From positions 1 through 9,596 of the forward strand of contig JABGXK010000191.1 in the NCBI GenBank assembly GCA_018675825.1: a DNA stretch of 9,596 nucleotides. The letters run 5' to 3'. Both the position numbers and the translations under genes were made by a program. Source of the DNA: Flavobacteriales bacterium. GTDB lineage: Bacteria; Bacteroidota; Bacteroidia; Flavobacteriales; BACL11. Shown here one piece after another: positions 1 through 6,693 of the stretch. The first letter of the stretch is position 1. The number at the start of each line of letters is the position of its first letter. The notes below the pieces were generated by a model that was not told the origin of the DNA, ran no database searches, and saw nothing but the letters and a program-made list of their open reading frames with translations.

Positions 1-1040
1 AAATTGTCCACCTCCTTCATTGAAATAACTTGAATTAACAACTAAATAAGTAGAATCTGAATTAGTTTGTCCAAAAAGATAAACTTGGTTTGCTTCACTA
101 ATCTCAATAAAGTATGATTGATCATAATTTAGTGAACCATAATAAGATGAATGAAGAATAGAAGATCCGTCCTTACTGATTTTTGTAACAAAGGCATCTG
201 GCATTAAAGAATCATTATACGTTTCATTGTATGCCAAGGGTGTTGTTGGAAAATTATCAGAAATTGTTCCACCAGTAACGTATATATCATCATTTTTATC
301 AAGAGCCAGTGAATATGCAGCGTCATCTTTTTCACCACCTAAAAAAGAACTCCAAATAATTGAAGAAAGCTGGTTGTCAATTTTAATAACACAGCCATCT
401 TGATTGCCATTTAAAATAGGTTGGAATGCGTTTATAGTAGTAGGGAAATCAATAGAACTAGTTGAGCTTACAATATATACATTGTTGTTATTATCAATAT
501 CTATTTCTCCTCGAATTTCATCTGCATAATTAAACTTCAAAGCTGTTGAAATATTAAGACCGTCATTACTGCTTCCTCCTAAAAAAGTTGATGAAAGTAA
601 AGAGCCTCCACTATTACTTAATTTACTTACAAAAATATCTGAACCATTTGGAAAACTAATACCTAAACCAGAAGGGGAAAAAATTGGTCCTCCTGAGAAA
701 ACTGTATCAAATGCTGATTCTGTAACTGGAAAGTTATCTGAACCTGTTGTTCCTAAAATAAACAATTCATCATTTGAATTAACTACCATACTGTGAGGAA
801 GTTCATCAAATCTACCGCCTAAATAAGTAGAAAAAATACGAAAAGTACCACTTGTGTCGTATTTTGTAATAGCAATATCTGTTATTCCCCCACTAAAACT
901 AGTTTGATAGGCACCGATTGTAACTGGATATTCTGTTCCAAATGCTGTGCTCCCAGAATAAAGAAAACCTTTATTGTCATATGTTGCTGTATATCCAAAA
1001 TTATCAGATATAGATCCAGAATAAGTTGAAAAAACTAATG
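1..1040 (-). repeat. SBBP-type protein repeats (about five units, the last one cut)
   Basis: The second part of the secreted protein is built of degenerate repeats, each beginning with an S-S/T-F/Y-x-G-G/S core and followed by (I/L)xxDxxxxxYxxG(x)T, a short FP(V/T)T-type piece, and a DxFVxK(I/L)xxxG-type strand. The cores lie near residues 239, 305, 387, 466 and 533, so units are 66 to 81 residues long. At the DNA level the copies are only weakly alike (for example ccgcctaaataagtag near 815 and ccacctaaaaaagaac near 335). They look old and are not a recent tandem expansion. Confidence 0.75.
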
Positions 1041-1749
1041 TTGGATCAATAACTAGATCAAATTCCGAATCAAATCCATTTGGAAAATCAAAACCTACAG
1101 TGTTGTTTTTAAGAACAAAATTACAGGGGACTTCTATTTTTTTACCGTTGATGATTTGATAAGAAAAAGGTTTAAGTTCTGTTATTGTATTAATTGATGT
1201 GGTCACTATTAAGTGGTCATTTTGTATGTAAATTTTCTTGTGGCCTTGATATTTGATTTTTATTCTTTTATAATTAGCTCCTTTGGATATATATAAATCA
1301 TACTTTAAAGATCCTTTATTAATGTAGAATTTCAAGTCGATGCCTTTATATATGTTTTCTTGATTAATTTCTTTATAAGCACCAACATCCTTTGCCCAAG
1401 ATTTTTTTGAGCCTAAATAGTAGTTTTCTCTATATTTAGATTTATCTGAAAAAAAACTGATGATATCTTTTGTTTTGTTTTTAAATGTAACAGTATACGA
1501 ATGGCGATTTATCTTGTCGCTTGTAATTTTTTTATTATGATGATCTGCAAGTTGTAGTTGATCATAAAAAGAAAAGGTAAATTTTCCTTTCTCAATAAAC
1601 ATCGCGCCACCATCTATTTTTTTCTTAGCAATTACTTGTGATGGGTACTGACCTTTATTTTCAATAAAATATGATTGGGTAAATACTTTCCCATAACTAA
1701 AAAGAAATATTACTAGTAAATATAATTTTATAGAAATTATATTTTTCAT
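1..1749 (-). CDS. secreted SBBP-repeat protein with DUF7948-type N-terminus, 3' end cut off by the window
   Basis: The frame opens at the ATG at 1749-1747 and runs 583 codons without a stop to base 1, so the C-terminus is missing. A signal peptide covers about residues 1-24 (cut near VFT|QSYF). The mature start, FIENKGQYPSQV, followed by GGAMFIEKGKFTFSFYD, is the opening seen in Bacteroidota proteins with a DUF7948-type N-terminal domain (about 28-235). From about residue 237 come SBBP beta-propeller-like repeats marked by STYSGS, STYLGG, STFLGG, SSFLGG and SSYYGS. Such proteins usually carry a type IX secretion sorting domain or gliding-motility-associated domain at the far C-terminus, and reach the cell surface or the medium; that part is outside the window, so the export route is inferred. 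The role is unknown: adhesion or surface-layer functions are typical guesses. It starts eight bases after the M23 stop, which suggests co-transcription. Confidence 0.88.
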   Translation of the reverse strand, partial: MKNIISIKLYLLVIFLFSYGKVFTQSYFIENKGQYPSQVIAKKKIDGGAMFIEKGKFTFSFYDQLQLADHHNKKITSDKINRHSYTVTFKNKTKDIISFFSDKSKYRENYYLGSKKSWAKDVGAYKEINQENIYKGIDLKFYINKGSLKYDLYISKGANYKRIKIKYQGHKKIYIQNDHLIVTTSINTITELKPFSYQIINGKKIEVPCNFVLKNNTVGFDFPNGFDSEFDLVIDPTLVFSTYSGSISDNFGYTATYDNKGFLYSGSTAFGTEYPVTIGAYQTSFSGGITDIAITKYDTSGTFRIFSTYLGGRFDELPHSMVVNSNDELFILGTTGSDNFPVTESAFDTVFSGGPIFSPSGLGISFPNGSDIFVSKLSNSGGSLLSSTFLGGSSNDGLNISTALKFNYADEIRGEIDIDNNNNVYIVSSTSSIDFPTTINAFQPILNGNQDGCVIKIDNQLSSIIWSSFLGGEKDDAAYSLALDKNDDIYVTGGTISDNFPTTPLAYNETYNDSLMPDAFVTKISKDGSSILHSSYYGSLNYDQSYFIEISEANQVYLFGQTNSDSTYLVVNSSYFNEGGGQF

Positions 1750-1757
1750 ATTCGTTA

Positions 1758-2984
1758 TCAAAAAATAGGGTTAATGATTTTCATTAAGCTATCCTTAACG
1801 ATTATATATGCTTCTTTGTTGTTACTGCTTATAGGTTTACCTGGGGGTAGTTTTTGCTTGTAGGGATCGACTTGTTTATTATTCTTCCAGAACCTATAAC
1901 AAACATGAGGGCCAGTAGCTAAACCTGTACTTCCGACATAGCCAATAATATCTCCTTGTTTAACAAAAGTGCCTTTACGAATACCTTTTTTAATTTTAGA
2001 CATATGAAGATATTGTGTCGTGTAGGTTGCATTATGTCTAATCTTTACATAGTTACCATTATTCTTAGTATAACTAGCAGATACAATTGTTCCATTAGCA
2101 GTAGTCATTATTGGCGTACCTTTTGGCGCAGCATAATCTGTTCCAAAATGCCCCTTCCAGCGTCCTGTTACTGGATGTTTTCTATTTCTACTAAACCTAG
2201 AGCTTATTCTATAAAAATCTAATGGTGCTTTTAAAAAAGCCTTGCGTAATGTTCTTCCTTCCTCATCAAAATACTCGCCGTAATTCTCATTTTCTTTATA
2301 ATAAAAAGCATAAAATTTTTGATTTTTATGTGTAAATTCTGCAGCTAATATTCTACCAATCCCAATATACTCACCATCAATATAATTGTTCTCATAATAT
2401 ACATTAAAAGCATCTCCTTTTTGAATCTTGAAAAAGTCAATAGACCAAGCATAAATTTCTGCTAATTGTATTGAAACCCTTGGACTTATTCCTAATTCAT
2501 CTATTGATTCTGATAAAGAAGAATTTATTTCACCATAAGATCGTTTTAGTTTTGTTGTAGTCTCTTTTTTACCCCGATAGACACTTACATCATCAGTAAG
2601 ATCTATAACAACATAGTTAGTAGGGTTTTCTTGATAAATAAAATAACAAGCGCTTTCAGCTGAATCTTTTGTGCAAATAACCGTATATTCTTGTCCAGAA
2701 TTTACTCGCCTAACATCAAAAATTCCTTTTGATTTACTTTCAATCTCTGCAATTTTGGGATGGTCAATATGATTAGCATAAAGAATTTCACCAAGAGTCT
2801 GACCTTTCTTTACAATTCCTTTAGTAACATTAAAGGAATCAACTACAATTCCATATTGAATACTTGGTTCTTTTTTTACAACATCCTCTTTATTAGCAAA
2901 TAAAACAGGGTCTTTATTAATAATTTGAAAAACAATGAAAAAAAATATAAATGATAATAATATTATTTTAATAAGATTTTTCAT
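1758..2984 (-). CDS. membrane-anchored M23 peptidoglycan endopeptidase
   Basis: This 408-residue protein resembles MepM/ShyA-type DD-endopeptidases, which cut peptide cross-links so that new wall can be inserted. Residues 4-22 form one hydrophobic segment, with no clear cleavage site, so it is probably anchored in the inner membrane and faces the periplasm. Residues about 43-130 resemble the LysM/OapA-like inhibitory domain of this group (KKGQTLGEIL). Residues about 150-250 are the middle domain, and 253-380 the M23 catalytic domain. There the metal motif HFGTD gives His279 and Asp283, and YLHMS gives His327. The last motif reads TGPHVCYRFW: His360 is kept, but the third zinc ligand, normally the second His of HxH, is Cys362. 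I recall PHVC in other Bacteroidota M23 proteins, so it is likely a lineage variant and not damage. Cys can also bind zinc, so activity is probable but unproven. The next gene starts only eight bases after the stop. Confidence 0.9.
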   Translation of the reverse strand: MKNLIKIILLSFIFFFIVFQIINKDPVLFANKEDVVKKEPSIQYGIVVDSFNVTKGIVKKGQTLGEILYANHIDHPKIAEIESKSKGIFDVRRVNSGQEYTVICTKDSAESACYFIYQENPTNYVVIDLTDDVSVYRGKKETTTKLKRSYGEINSSLSESIDELGISPRVSIQLAEIYAWSIDFFKIQKGDAFNVYYENNYIDGEYIGIGRILAAEFTHKNQKFYAFYYKENENYGEYFDEEGRTLRKAFLKAPLDFYRISSRFSRNRKHPVTGRWKGHFGTDYAAPKGTPIMTTANGTIVSASYTKNNGNYVKIRHNATYTTQYLHMSKIKKGIRKGTFVKQGDIIGYVGSTGLATGPHVCYRFWKNNKQVDPYKQKLPPGKPISSNNKEAYIIVKDSLMKIINPIF

Positions 2985-3051
2985 AAGTGCAATTTAAAGT
3001 AATTATGCTGTTAAAAATTTTATCAAATATTGACTTATTGACAATTCATTT
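2985..3051 (-). promoter_or_regulatory. gatA / M23 peptidase intergenic region, weak promoter candidate
   Basis: This 67-base AT-rich gap is the largest in the window and the likely place for a promoter of the peptidase gene. On the minus strand it has TTTG (3027-3024), then 18 bases, then TAATTACT (3005-2998). That is only a partial match to TAnnTTTG, although its distance to the ATG is sensible. A short inverted repeat (TCAA and TTGA around 3023-3033) has too short a stem and no T-run of the usual kind, so I do not call a terminator. Read-through from gatA is equally possible. Confidence 0.2.
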
Positions 3052-4476
3052 TTAAATGTTTTTATGAATTTCTTTTGAAAATGTTAATAAACTTTCTTCA
3101 GTAAAGTTTTCACTCATTAGCTGTAGTCCATATGGCAAACCACTAGAGTGGTTTTTCATTGGTAATGAGATGGCTGGATTGCCTGATAAATTTGCAAGAA
3201 CAGTAAAAATGTCTTCTAAATACATCTGAGTTGGGTCCTTATGTTCCATTCCAATTTTAAAGGCAACATGCGGAGTAGTTGGGGTTAATATAAAATCATA
3301 GGTTTTAAATATCGCATCAATCTTATTTTTTATAATTCTACGTATTTTTTGTGCTTTCGAAAAGTACTCATCATGATAGCCAGCACTTAGAACAAATGTT
3401 CCTAACATAATACGCCTCTTGACTTCATTACCAAAACCTTTTGTTCTACTTGAAATATAGGTCTGATTTAAGTCAACAGAATTACTAATTCTAAATCCAA
3501 AGTTTATACCATCATATCGAGAAAGGTTAGAGGATGCCTCAGCAGTTGATAAAACATGATATGTTGCAACGAGATAATCTAAATATGGAAAAGAGATAGG
3601 TGATACTAAATGACCTTGCTTTTTTAAAGATTTAATTTTAGTAAAAATTGAATTTTTAATCTCATGGTCTAATCCTTCATGATTAAAGCATTCTGATATA
3701 TATGCTATGCTTTTCTTTTCTTTTTCTGGTTTCAAATCAGAATAAACAGGAACACTGCGTGAAGATGAAGTTCCATCATTTTCATCTAATCCCGCAATAA
3801 CCTCAAGAATTAAAGCTGCATCATCTATGTTATTGGTTATAGGTCCAATCTGATCAAAAGAGGAGGCATAAGCAATAAGACCATACCTTGAAACCCGAGA
3901 GTAAGTTGGCTTTAATCCGACTACTCCACAAAACGCTGCAGGCTGACGTATTGATCCTCCTGTATCACTACCTAAAGCGGCAATGCATAAACCTTCAGCA
4001 ACAGCAGTAGCGGAACCTCCAGAAGAACCTCCGGCAACACAAGTGTTATTGATGGGGTTTTTAACGGGGCCATAAATTGAATTTTCATTAGAGCTTCCCA
4101 TAGCAAACTCATCGCAATTAAGGCGGCCAATTATAATAGCGCCTTCATTAATAAGTTTTTCTACAACAGTTGCGCTATACAAAGACTTAAAGTCCTTGAG
4201 AATATCAGAAGAGGCTGATAAGTTGTGATTTTCATAACAAATATTATCTTTTATAGCAATAATCATACCAGATAACCTACCATGATTTTTATTAGATATT
4301 TGCACATCAATCATTCTAGCTTGATCCAAAGCGCTTTCATCAAAAGTTTCAATAAACGAATTATTATGATTATGATTTTTAATCTTTAAAAGATAAAATT
4401 TAACAACCTCAACACAAGTTAGTTCTGAAGAAAGTAATTTAGATTTAAGTTCTTGAAATGAACGAAATGTATTCAA
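3052..4476 (-). CDS. gatA: Asp-tRNA(Asn)/Glu-tRNA(Gln) amidotransferase subunit A
   Basis: GatA is the glutaminase subunit of GatCAB. It frees ammonia from glutamine, which GatB then uses to turn Glu-tRNA(Gln) (and Asp-tRNA(Asn)) into the correct charged tRNA. The 474 residues match the family length. The amidase-signature triad is complete: Lys76 (AIKDN), the cis-Ser at 151 within AGGSSGGSA, and the nucleophile Ser175 in GSDTGGSIRQP. The 75- and 24-residue spacings between these equal those of characterised GatA. Other family blocks are present: GRLNCDEFAMGSS (117-129), the stretch from GVVGLKPTY into SRYGL at about 184-200, and YDFILTPTTP near residue 400. The start must be TTG at 4476: this frame reaches a stop codon four codons upstream, and the first ATG would remove 54 residues of the conserved N-terminus. 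The start overlaps the tatA stop as TTGA. gatB and gatC are not nearby, which is usual in this phylum. Confidence 0.95.
   Translation of the reverse strand: MNTFRSFQELKSKLLSSELTCVEVVKFYLLKIKNHNHNNSFIETFDESALDQARMIDVQISNKNHGRLSGMIIAIKDNICYENHNLSASSDILKDFKSLYSATVVEKLINEGAIIIGRLNCDEFAMGSSNENSIYGPVKNPINNTCVAGGSSGGSATAVAEGLCIAALGSDTGGSIRQPAAFCGVVGLKPTYSRVSRYGLIAYASSFDQIGPITNNIDDAALILEVIAGLDENDGTSSSRSVPVYSDLKPEKEKKSIAYISECFNHEGLDHEIKNSIFTKIKSLKKQGHLVSPISFPYLDYLVATYHVLSTAEASSNLSRYDGINFGFRISNSVDLNQTYISSRTKGFGNEVKRRIMLGTFVLSAGYHDEYFSKAQKIRRIIKNKIDAIFKTYDFILTPTTPHVAFKIGMEHKDPTQMYLEDIFTVLANLSGNPAISLPMKNHSSGLPYGLQLMSENFTEESLLTFSKEIHKNI
4473..4476 (-). other. TTGA stop/start overlap of tatA and gatA
   Basis: The bases TTGA on the minus strand hold both the TTG start of gatA (4476-4474) and the TGA stop of tatA (4475-4473). 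This geometry suits ribosome re-initiation, so gatA translation probably depends on tatA translation. No Shine-Dalgarno sequence precedes the TTG. Confidence 0.8.
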
Positions 4477-4658
4477 GTCTTTGGTTTATCGTCTAAATTT
4501 TTATCAGACTCATTTTTTCCTTTCTTAAACTCATTGATTCCTTTACCAATACCCCTCATGAGTTCGGGAATTTTCTTTCCTCCAAAAAGCAATAAAAGAG
4601 CAAGAGCTAAAAGCACCATTTCTGTTGGGCCAGGCATACCTAATAATAATGTTTTCAT
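4473..4658 (-). CDS. tatA: Sec-independent protein translocase subunit TatA
   Basis: TatA is the pore-forming subunit of the twin-arginine translocase, which carries folded proteins across the inner membrane after TatC has bound their signal. The 61-residue length is typical. After a short periplasmic N-terminus there is one transmembrane helix (about residues 11-24) with an acidic residue, Glu13, near its start, where TatA proteins often carry a polar residue. Then come the hallmark FGGKKIPEL (25-33), an amphipathic helix (RGIGKGINEFKKG, 35-47) that lies along the membrane, and a charged, disordered tail. The FG pair and the lack of an extended tail favour TatA/TatE over TatB. No tatB or tatC is next to it; Bacteroidota commonly have them apart. 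The gene is separated from the EnvC-like gene by 45 bases and overlaps gatA by four. Confidence 0.95.
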   Translation of the reverse strand: MKTLLLGMPGPTEMVLLALALLLLFGGKKIPELMRGIGKGINEFKKGKNESDKNLDDKPKT

Positions 4659-4683
4659 AAAGTATTAGTTGTTATATATTAAA

Positions 4684-4718
4684 CAAAAATAGCTATTTTG
4701 ATTTTAATAAGCCTCAAA
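4684..4718 (-). promoter_or_regulatory. candidate Bacteroidota-type promoter for tatA-gatA
   Basis: Read on the minus strand, TATTTTTG (4691-4684) fully matches the Bacteroidota -7 element TAnnTTTG. TTTG (4718-4715) matches the -33 element, and the spacer is 23 bases, at the upper end of the 17-23 range I recall for flavobacterial promoters. Transcription would begin about 20 bases before the tatA ATG at 4658. The -33 element lies inside the last codons of the EnvC-like gene. In such AT-rich DNA these matches can occur by chance, so this is a candidate only. The -7 element overlaps a 14-base perfect palindrome (4686-4699). Confidence 0.35.
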
Positions 4719-5954
4719 AAGCCACAATGAAGGGTCCTGCTTATCATATCCTTTCCAAATCTCAAAATGTAGTTCTGTTTTACTATCATTAACATCAGTC
4801 AAAACCGTGCCAATTTTTTCTTTAGCTAAAATATTATCACCAAGCTTAACAGTAACATCCTCAAGACCTGAATATACAGTAAAAAACTCACCATGATTAA
4901 TTAGTATTGCCCTGCCTTTACCTTGAATAAAAAATATTCTAGAGATCTTGCCGTCAAATACAGATCTAATATTAGCATTTTTATTTGTTGCTATATTTAT
5001 ACCATTATTAAAAGTTTCTACATTATTAAAAAGATGATGTTTTTGCGTTCCATAAGATTGTACAATTAAACCTTGTTCTAACGGCCATGGTAAATTCCCT
5101 TTATTCTTACTAAAATTATCAGAAATTATCCTGGCTTCTGGTGTTAAAGACATGGTATTAGAGTTGTTGTTTTTTCTTAGCCTATCTCGTGCGAGACGAA
5201 TCTCTTCTTCAATGATTTTTTTTATTTTTTTATCTAGTATTAAAGCCTTTTTTTGCTGAGATTTAATTTTAGTGAGAAATAAATTTTCAGATTTTTGTAA
5301 TTTTGAAAAAATTATTTTCTTCTCCTCTTTTGAATCTAAAATTGTTTTTAATTTTTCTTTTTTTAAGAGTATCAGAGAAATATTTTCATCTTTTTTATTT
5401 TTTAGCAATTCATGTTGTTGAATAAGTACTTGTTTGTTTAAAGCCAAACTATCTTGATTTTTTTCTATTTGAATAGCTTGATTTTTTCTTGATCTAGAGT
5501 ATTGTTTTAAGTATAAAATTCTTTTATATGCCTGATTAAAAGTTGTTGAAGAAACAACAAACATCAAGCTGTTACGATCATTCTTGTTTTTTTGTAATGC
5601 ATAAATCATAGAAGCATACTCTTTCTTTAATTCAAAAATTTGTTTCTCTCGCTTAATAATTAAAGTGTTACTGTTTTCAATTTTTTCTTGAAGTCTTAGT
5701 GTCTGCTTTTGCAATAAAGAAATTTCTATATTTAAAATCTGAATTAATCGCTCTTGGCTAGTTATTTTTTTTTCTAAGAAACCCAGGTAACTTAAAGAGG
5801 ATTTCTTGTTTTCTTGTGTTGTTTCTAATAATTTAGATGTGTATTCAATTTCTTTTTCTATTATTATTTTTTGGTTCTTAAGAGTTTCCTTGTTTTGGGC
5901 AACAACACTAACGCAAATAAACATACTATAAATTATACAGCTAATTAATCTCAT
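4704..5954 (-). CDS. envC: EnvC-like murein hydrolase activator (coiled coil plus degenerate LytM/M23 domain)
   Basis: This 416-residue periplasmic protein has a signal peptide (residues 1-19, cut near VVA|QNKE), a long Lys/Glu-rich coiled coil (about 22-260), a Ser/Asn-rich hinge (about 261-285) and a C-terminal LytM (M23) domain (about 289-412). The catalytic signature is lost. The usual HxxxD is NNGIN (Asn316 and Asn320), the active-site His of YxHL is Gly363 (YSGL), and the first His of HxH is Glu394 (ELH). Only His396 remains. The fold markers stay: LPWPLEQGLIVQSYG at 288-302, GxxI near 335 and DPSLWL at the end. E. coli EnvC has the same plan: a coiled coil that docks on the division apparatus and a dead LytM domain that switches on amidases (AmiA/AmiB) to split septal wall. 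By analogy this is an amidase activator; its amidase is not in the window. The gene overlaps the DUF4292 gene by 14 bases and is the last gene of the block. Confidence 0.88.
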   Translation of the reverse strand: MRLISCIIYSMFICVSVVAQNKETLKNQKIIIEKEIEYTSKLLETTQENKKSSLSYLGFLEKKITSQERLIQILNIEISLLQKQTLRLQEKIENSNTLIIKREKQIFELKKEYASMIYALQKNKNDRNSLMFVVSSTTFNQAYKRILYLKQYSRSRKNQAIQIEKNQDSLALNKQVLIQQHELLKNKKDENISLILLKKEKLKTILDSKEEKKIIFSKLQKSENLFLTKIKSQQKKALILDKKIKKIIEEEIRLARDRLRKNNNSNTMSLTPEARIISDNFSKNKGNLPWPLEQGLIVQSYGTQKHHLFNNVETFNNGINIATNKNANIRSVFDGKISRIFFIQGKGRAILINHGEFFTVYSGLEDVTVKLGDNILAKEKIGTVLTDVNDSKTELHFEIWKGYDKQDPSLWLFEAY

Positions 5955-6693
5955 TATACAATTTAGAAATATTAAAAGATGGCTCCTCCTTATTACTGAA
6001 TTTAATTTTAGAATATTTAATCTCTAAATTAAATGGACTGCTTGATGATTTTATACTTAACTCTTTAGGGAATTTTTTATCGTTAATTAACTGAAAACCA
6101 GAATATGTAATCTGTAGGGGTTCATCGTCTATAGAACTAAGATTAACTTCTTTAATAATCTCTTCTATTATGTTAACGATATATGAGCTTGAGTCTGGCT
6201 TTTCCTTAATTAGCAAGCTACTCCCATTCAATTTAGTGGTATAATTTATTTCTGGAAGATGAATCTGAGAGGTTATAATTTGCTCTATTAAATCATAAGA
6301 AAGGTGTGTGTTTATTTTTTCACTCGCATAATCTATAGATTTAATCATCCAAGTTGAATTAGTTCTATTTATATAGTAAATCGAATCTTTTGAGATCATA
6401 ACTCTAGAAACCTCACCAATAATTGGTGCTGTAATTGAAAGCCAAATCAGACTATCGTTTCTAATTTTAAAATTAGCGCCTAATCCAATATTTTGTTCAC
6501 TAGATTTAATGATTATCTTTCCCGTAATCGTAATCCAATCTTTTGATGTTTTGTCAACATTAATATTCTTAATTAAAGCTTCAACATCGATAGTATTGAG
6601 ATTATTGCTTGTTACAACTACTTTTTTCAAATTACATCCAGTAATAAATAAAAAGATAAGTAGTATAGTTGTATTATTCAAATAAATCCTCAT
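5941..6693 (-). CDS. DUF4292 lipoprotein, LolB-like
   Basis: This 250-residue lipoprotein has a hydrophobic signal (about residues 8-16) ending in a lipobox, ITGC, with Cys20 as the lipidated residue. It fits DUF4292, a family found mainly in Bacteroidota. The order of features resembles LolA/LolB beta-barrel proteins: a strand with TITGKIIIKS (about 55-64), then LGANFKIRNDSLIWLSIT (71-88) followed by APIIGEVSRVMISKDSIYYINR (89-110), then a helix around 122-140 ending in a segment that includes HLPEINY (145-151). In LolB the matching stretch reads roughly 'polar strand, plain hydrophobic strand, PLG, ligand-lining strand', so a role in receiving or passing lipids or lipoproteins at the outer membrane is a reasonable inference, not a demonstration. 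The start codon sits inside the 3' end of the TPR gene (20-base overlap), and its own end overlaps the EnvC-like gene by 14 bases. No Shine-Dalgarno site is seen, as usual in this phylum. Confidence 0.85.
   Translation of the reverse strand: MRIYLNNTTILLIFLFITGCNLKKVVVTSNNLNTIDVEALIKNINVDKTSKDWITITGKIIIKSSEQNIGLGANFKIRNDSLIWLSITAPIIGEVSRVMISKDSIYYINRTNSTWMIKSIDYASEKINTHLSYDLIEQIITSQIHLPEINYTTKLNGSSLLIKEKPDSSSYIVNIIEEIIKEVNLSSIDDEPLQITYSGFQLINDKKFPKELSIKSSSSPFNLEIKYSKIKFSNKEEPSFNISKLYNEIN

Noticed and set aside
1..1040. Regularly spaced similar DNA motifs that could hint at a CRISPR-like or tandem repeat array
   Set aside because: They are inside an open coding frame, spaced 200 to 245 bases apart, poorly conserved as DNA, and explained by SBBP protein repeats.
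1956..2222. Open frame of 88 codons on the plus strand
   Set aside because: It lies wholly antisense to the conserved M23 catalytic domain, its translation has no recognisable domain, and nothing upstream resembles a promoter. It is a by-product of the real gene.
3021..3035. Small inverted repeat after gatA as a possible terminator
   Set aside because: The stem is about four base pairs, contains one G-C pair and is not followed by a proper U-tract, so it would not be stable.
4473..4658. TatB instead of TatA
   Set aside because: The FGGKKIPEL hinge, short length and short charged tail fit TatA/TatE; TatB usually has a longer C-terminal region.
5204..5240. Long runs of T (A in the coding sense) in the EnvC-like gene, possible slippage or phase-variation site
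   Set aside because: The runs encode the Lys-rich coiled coil (KKIKKI), the frame is intact through the LytM domain, and similar A-runs occur throughout this AT-rich genome.
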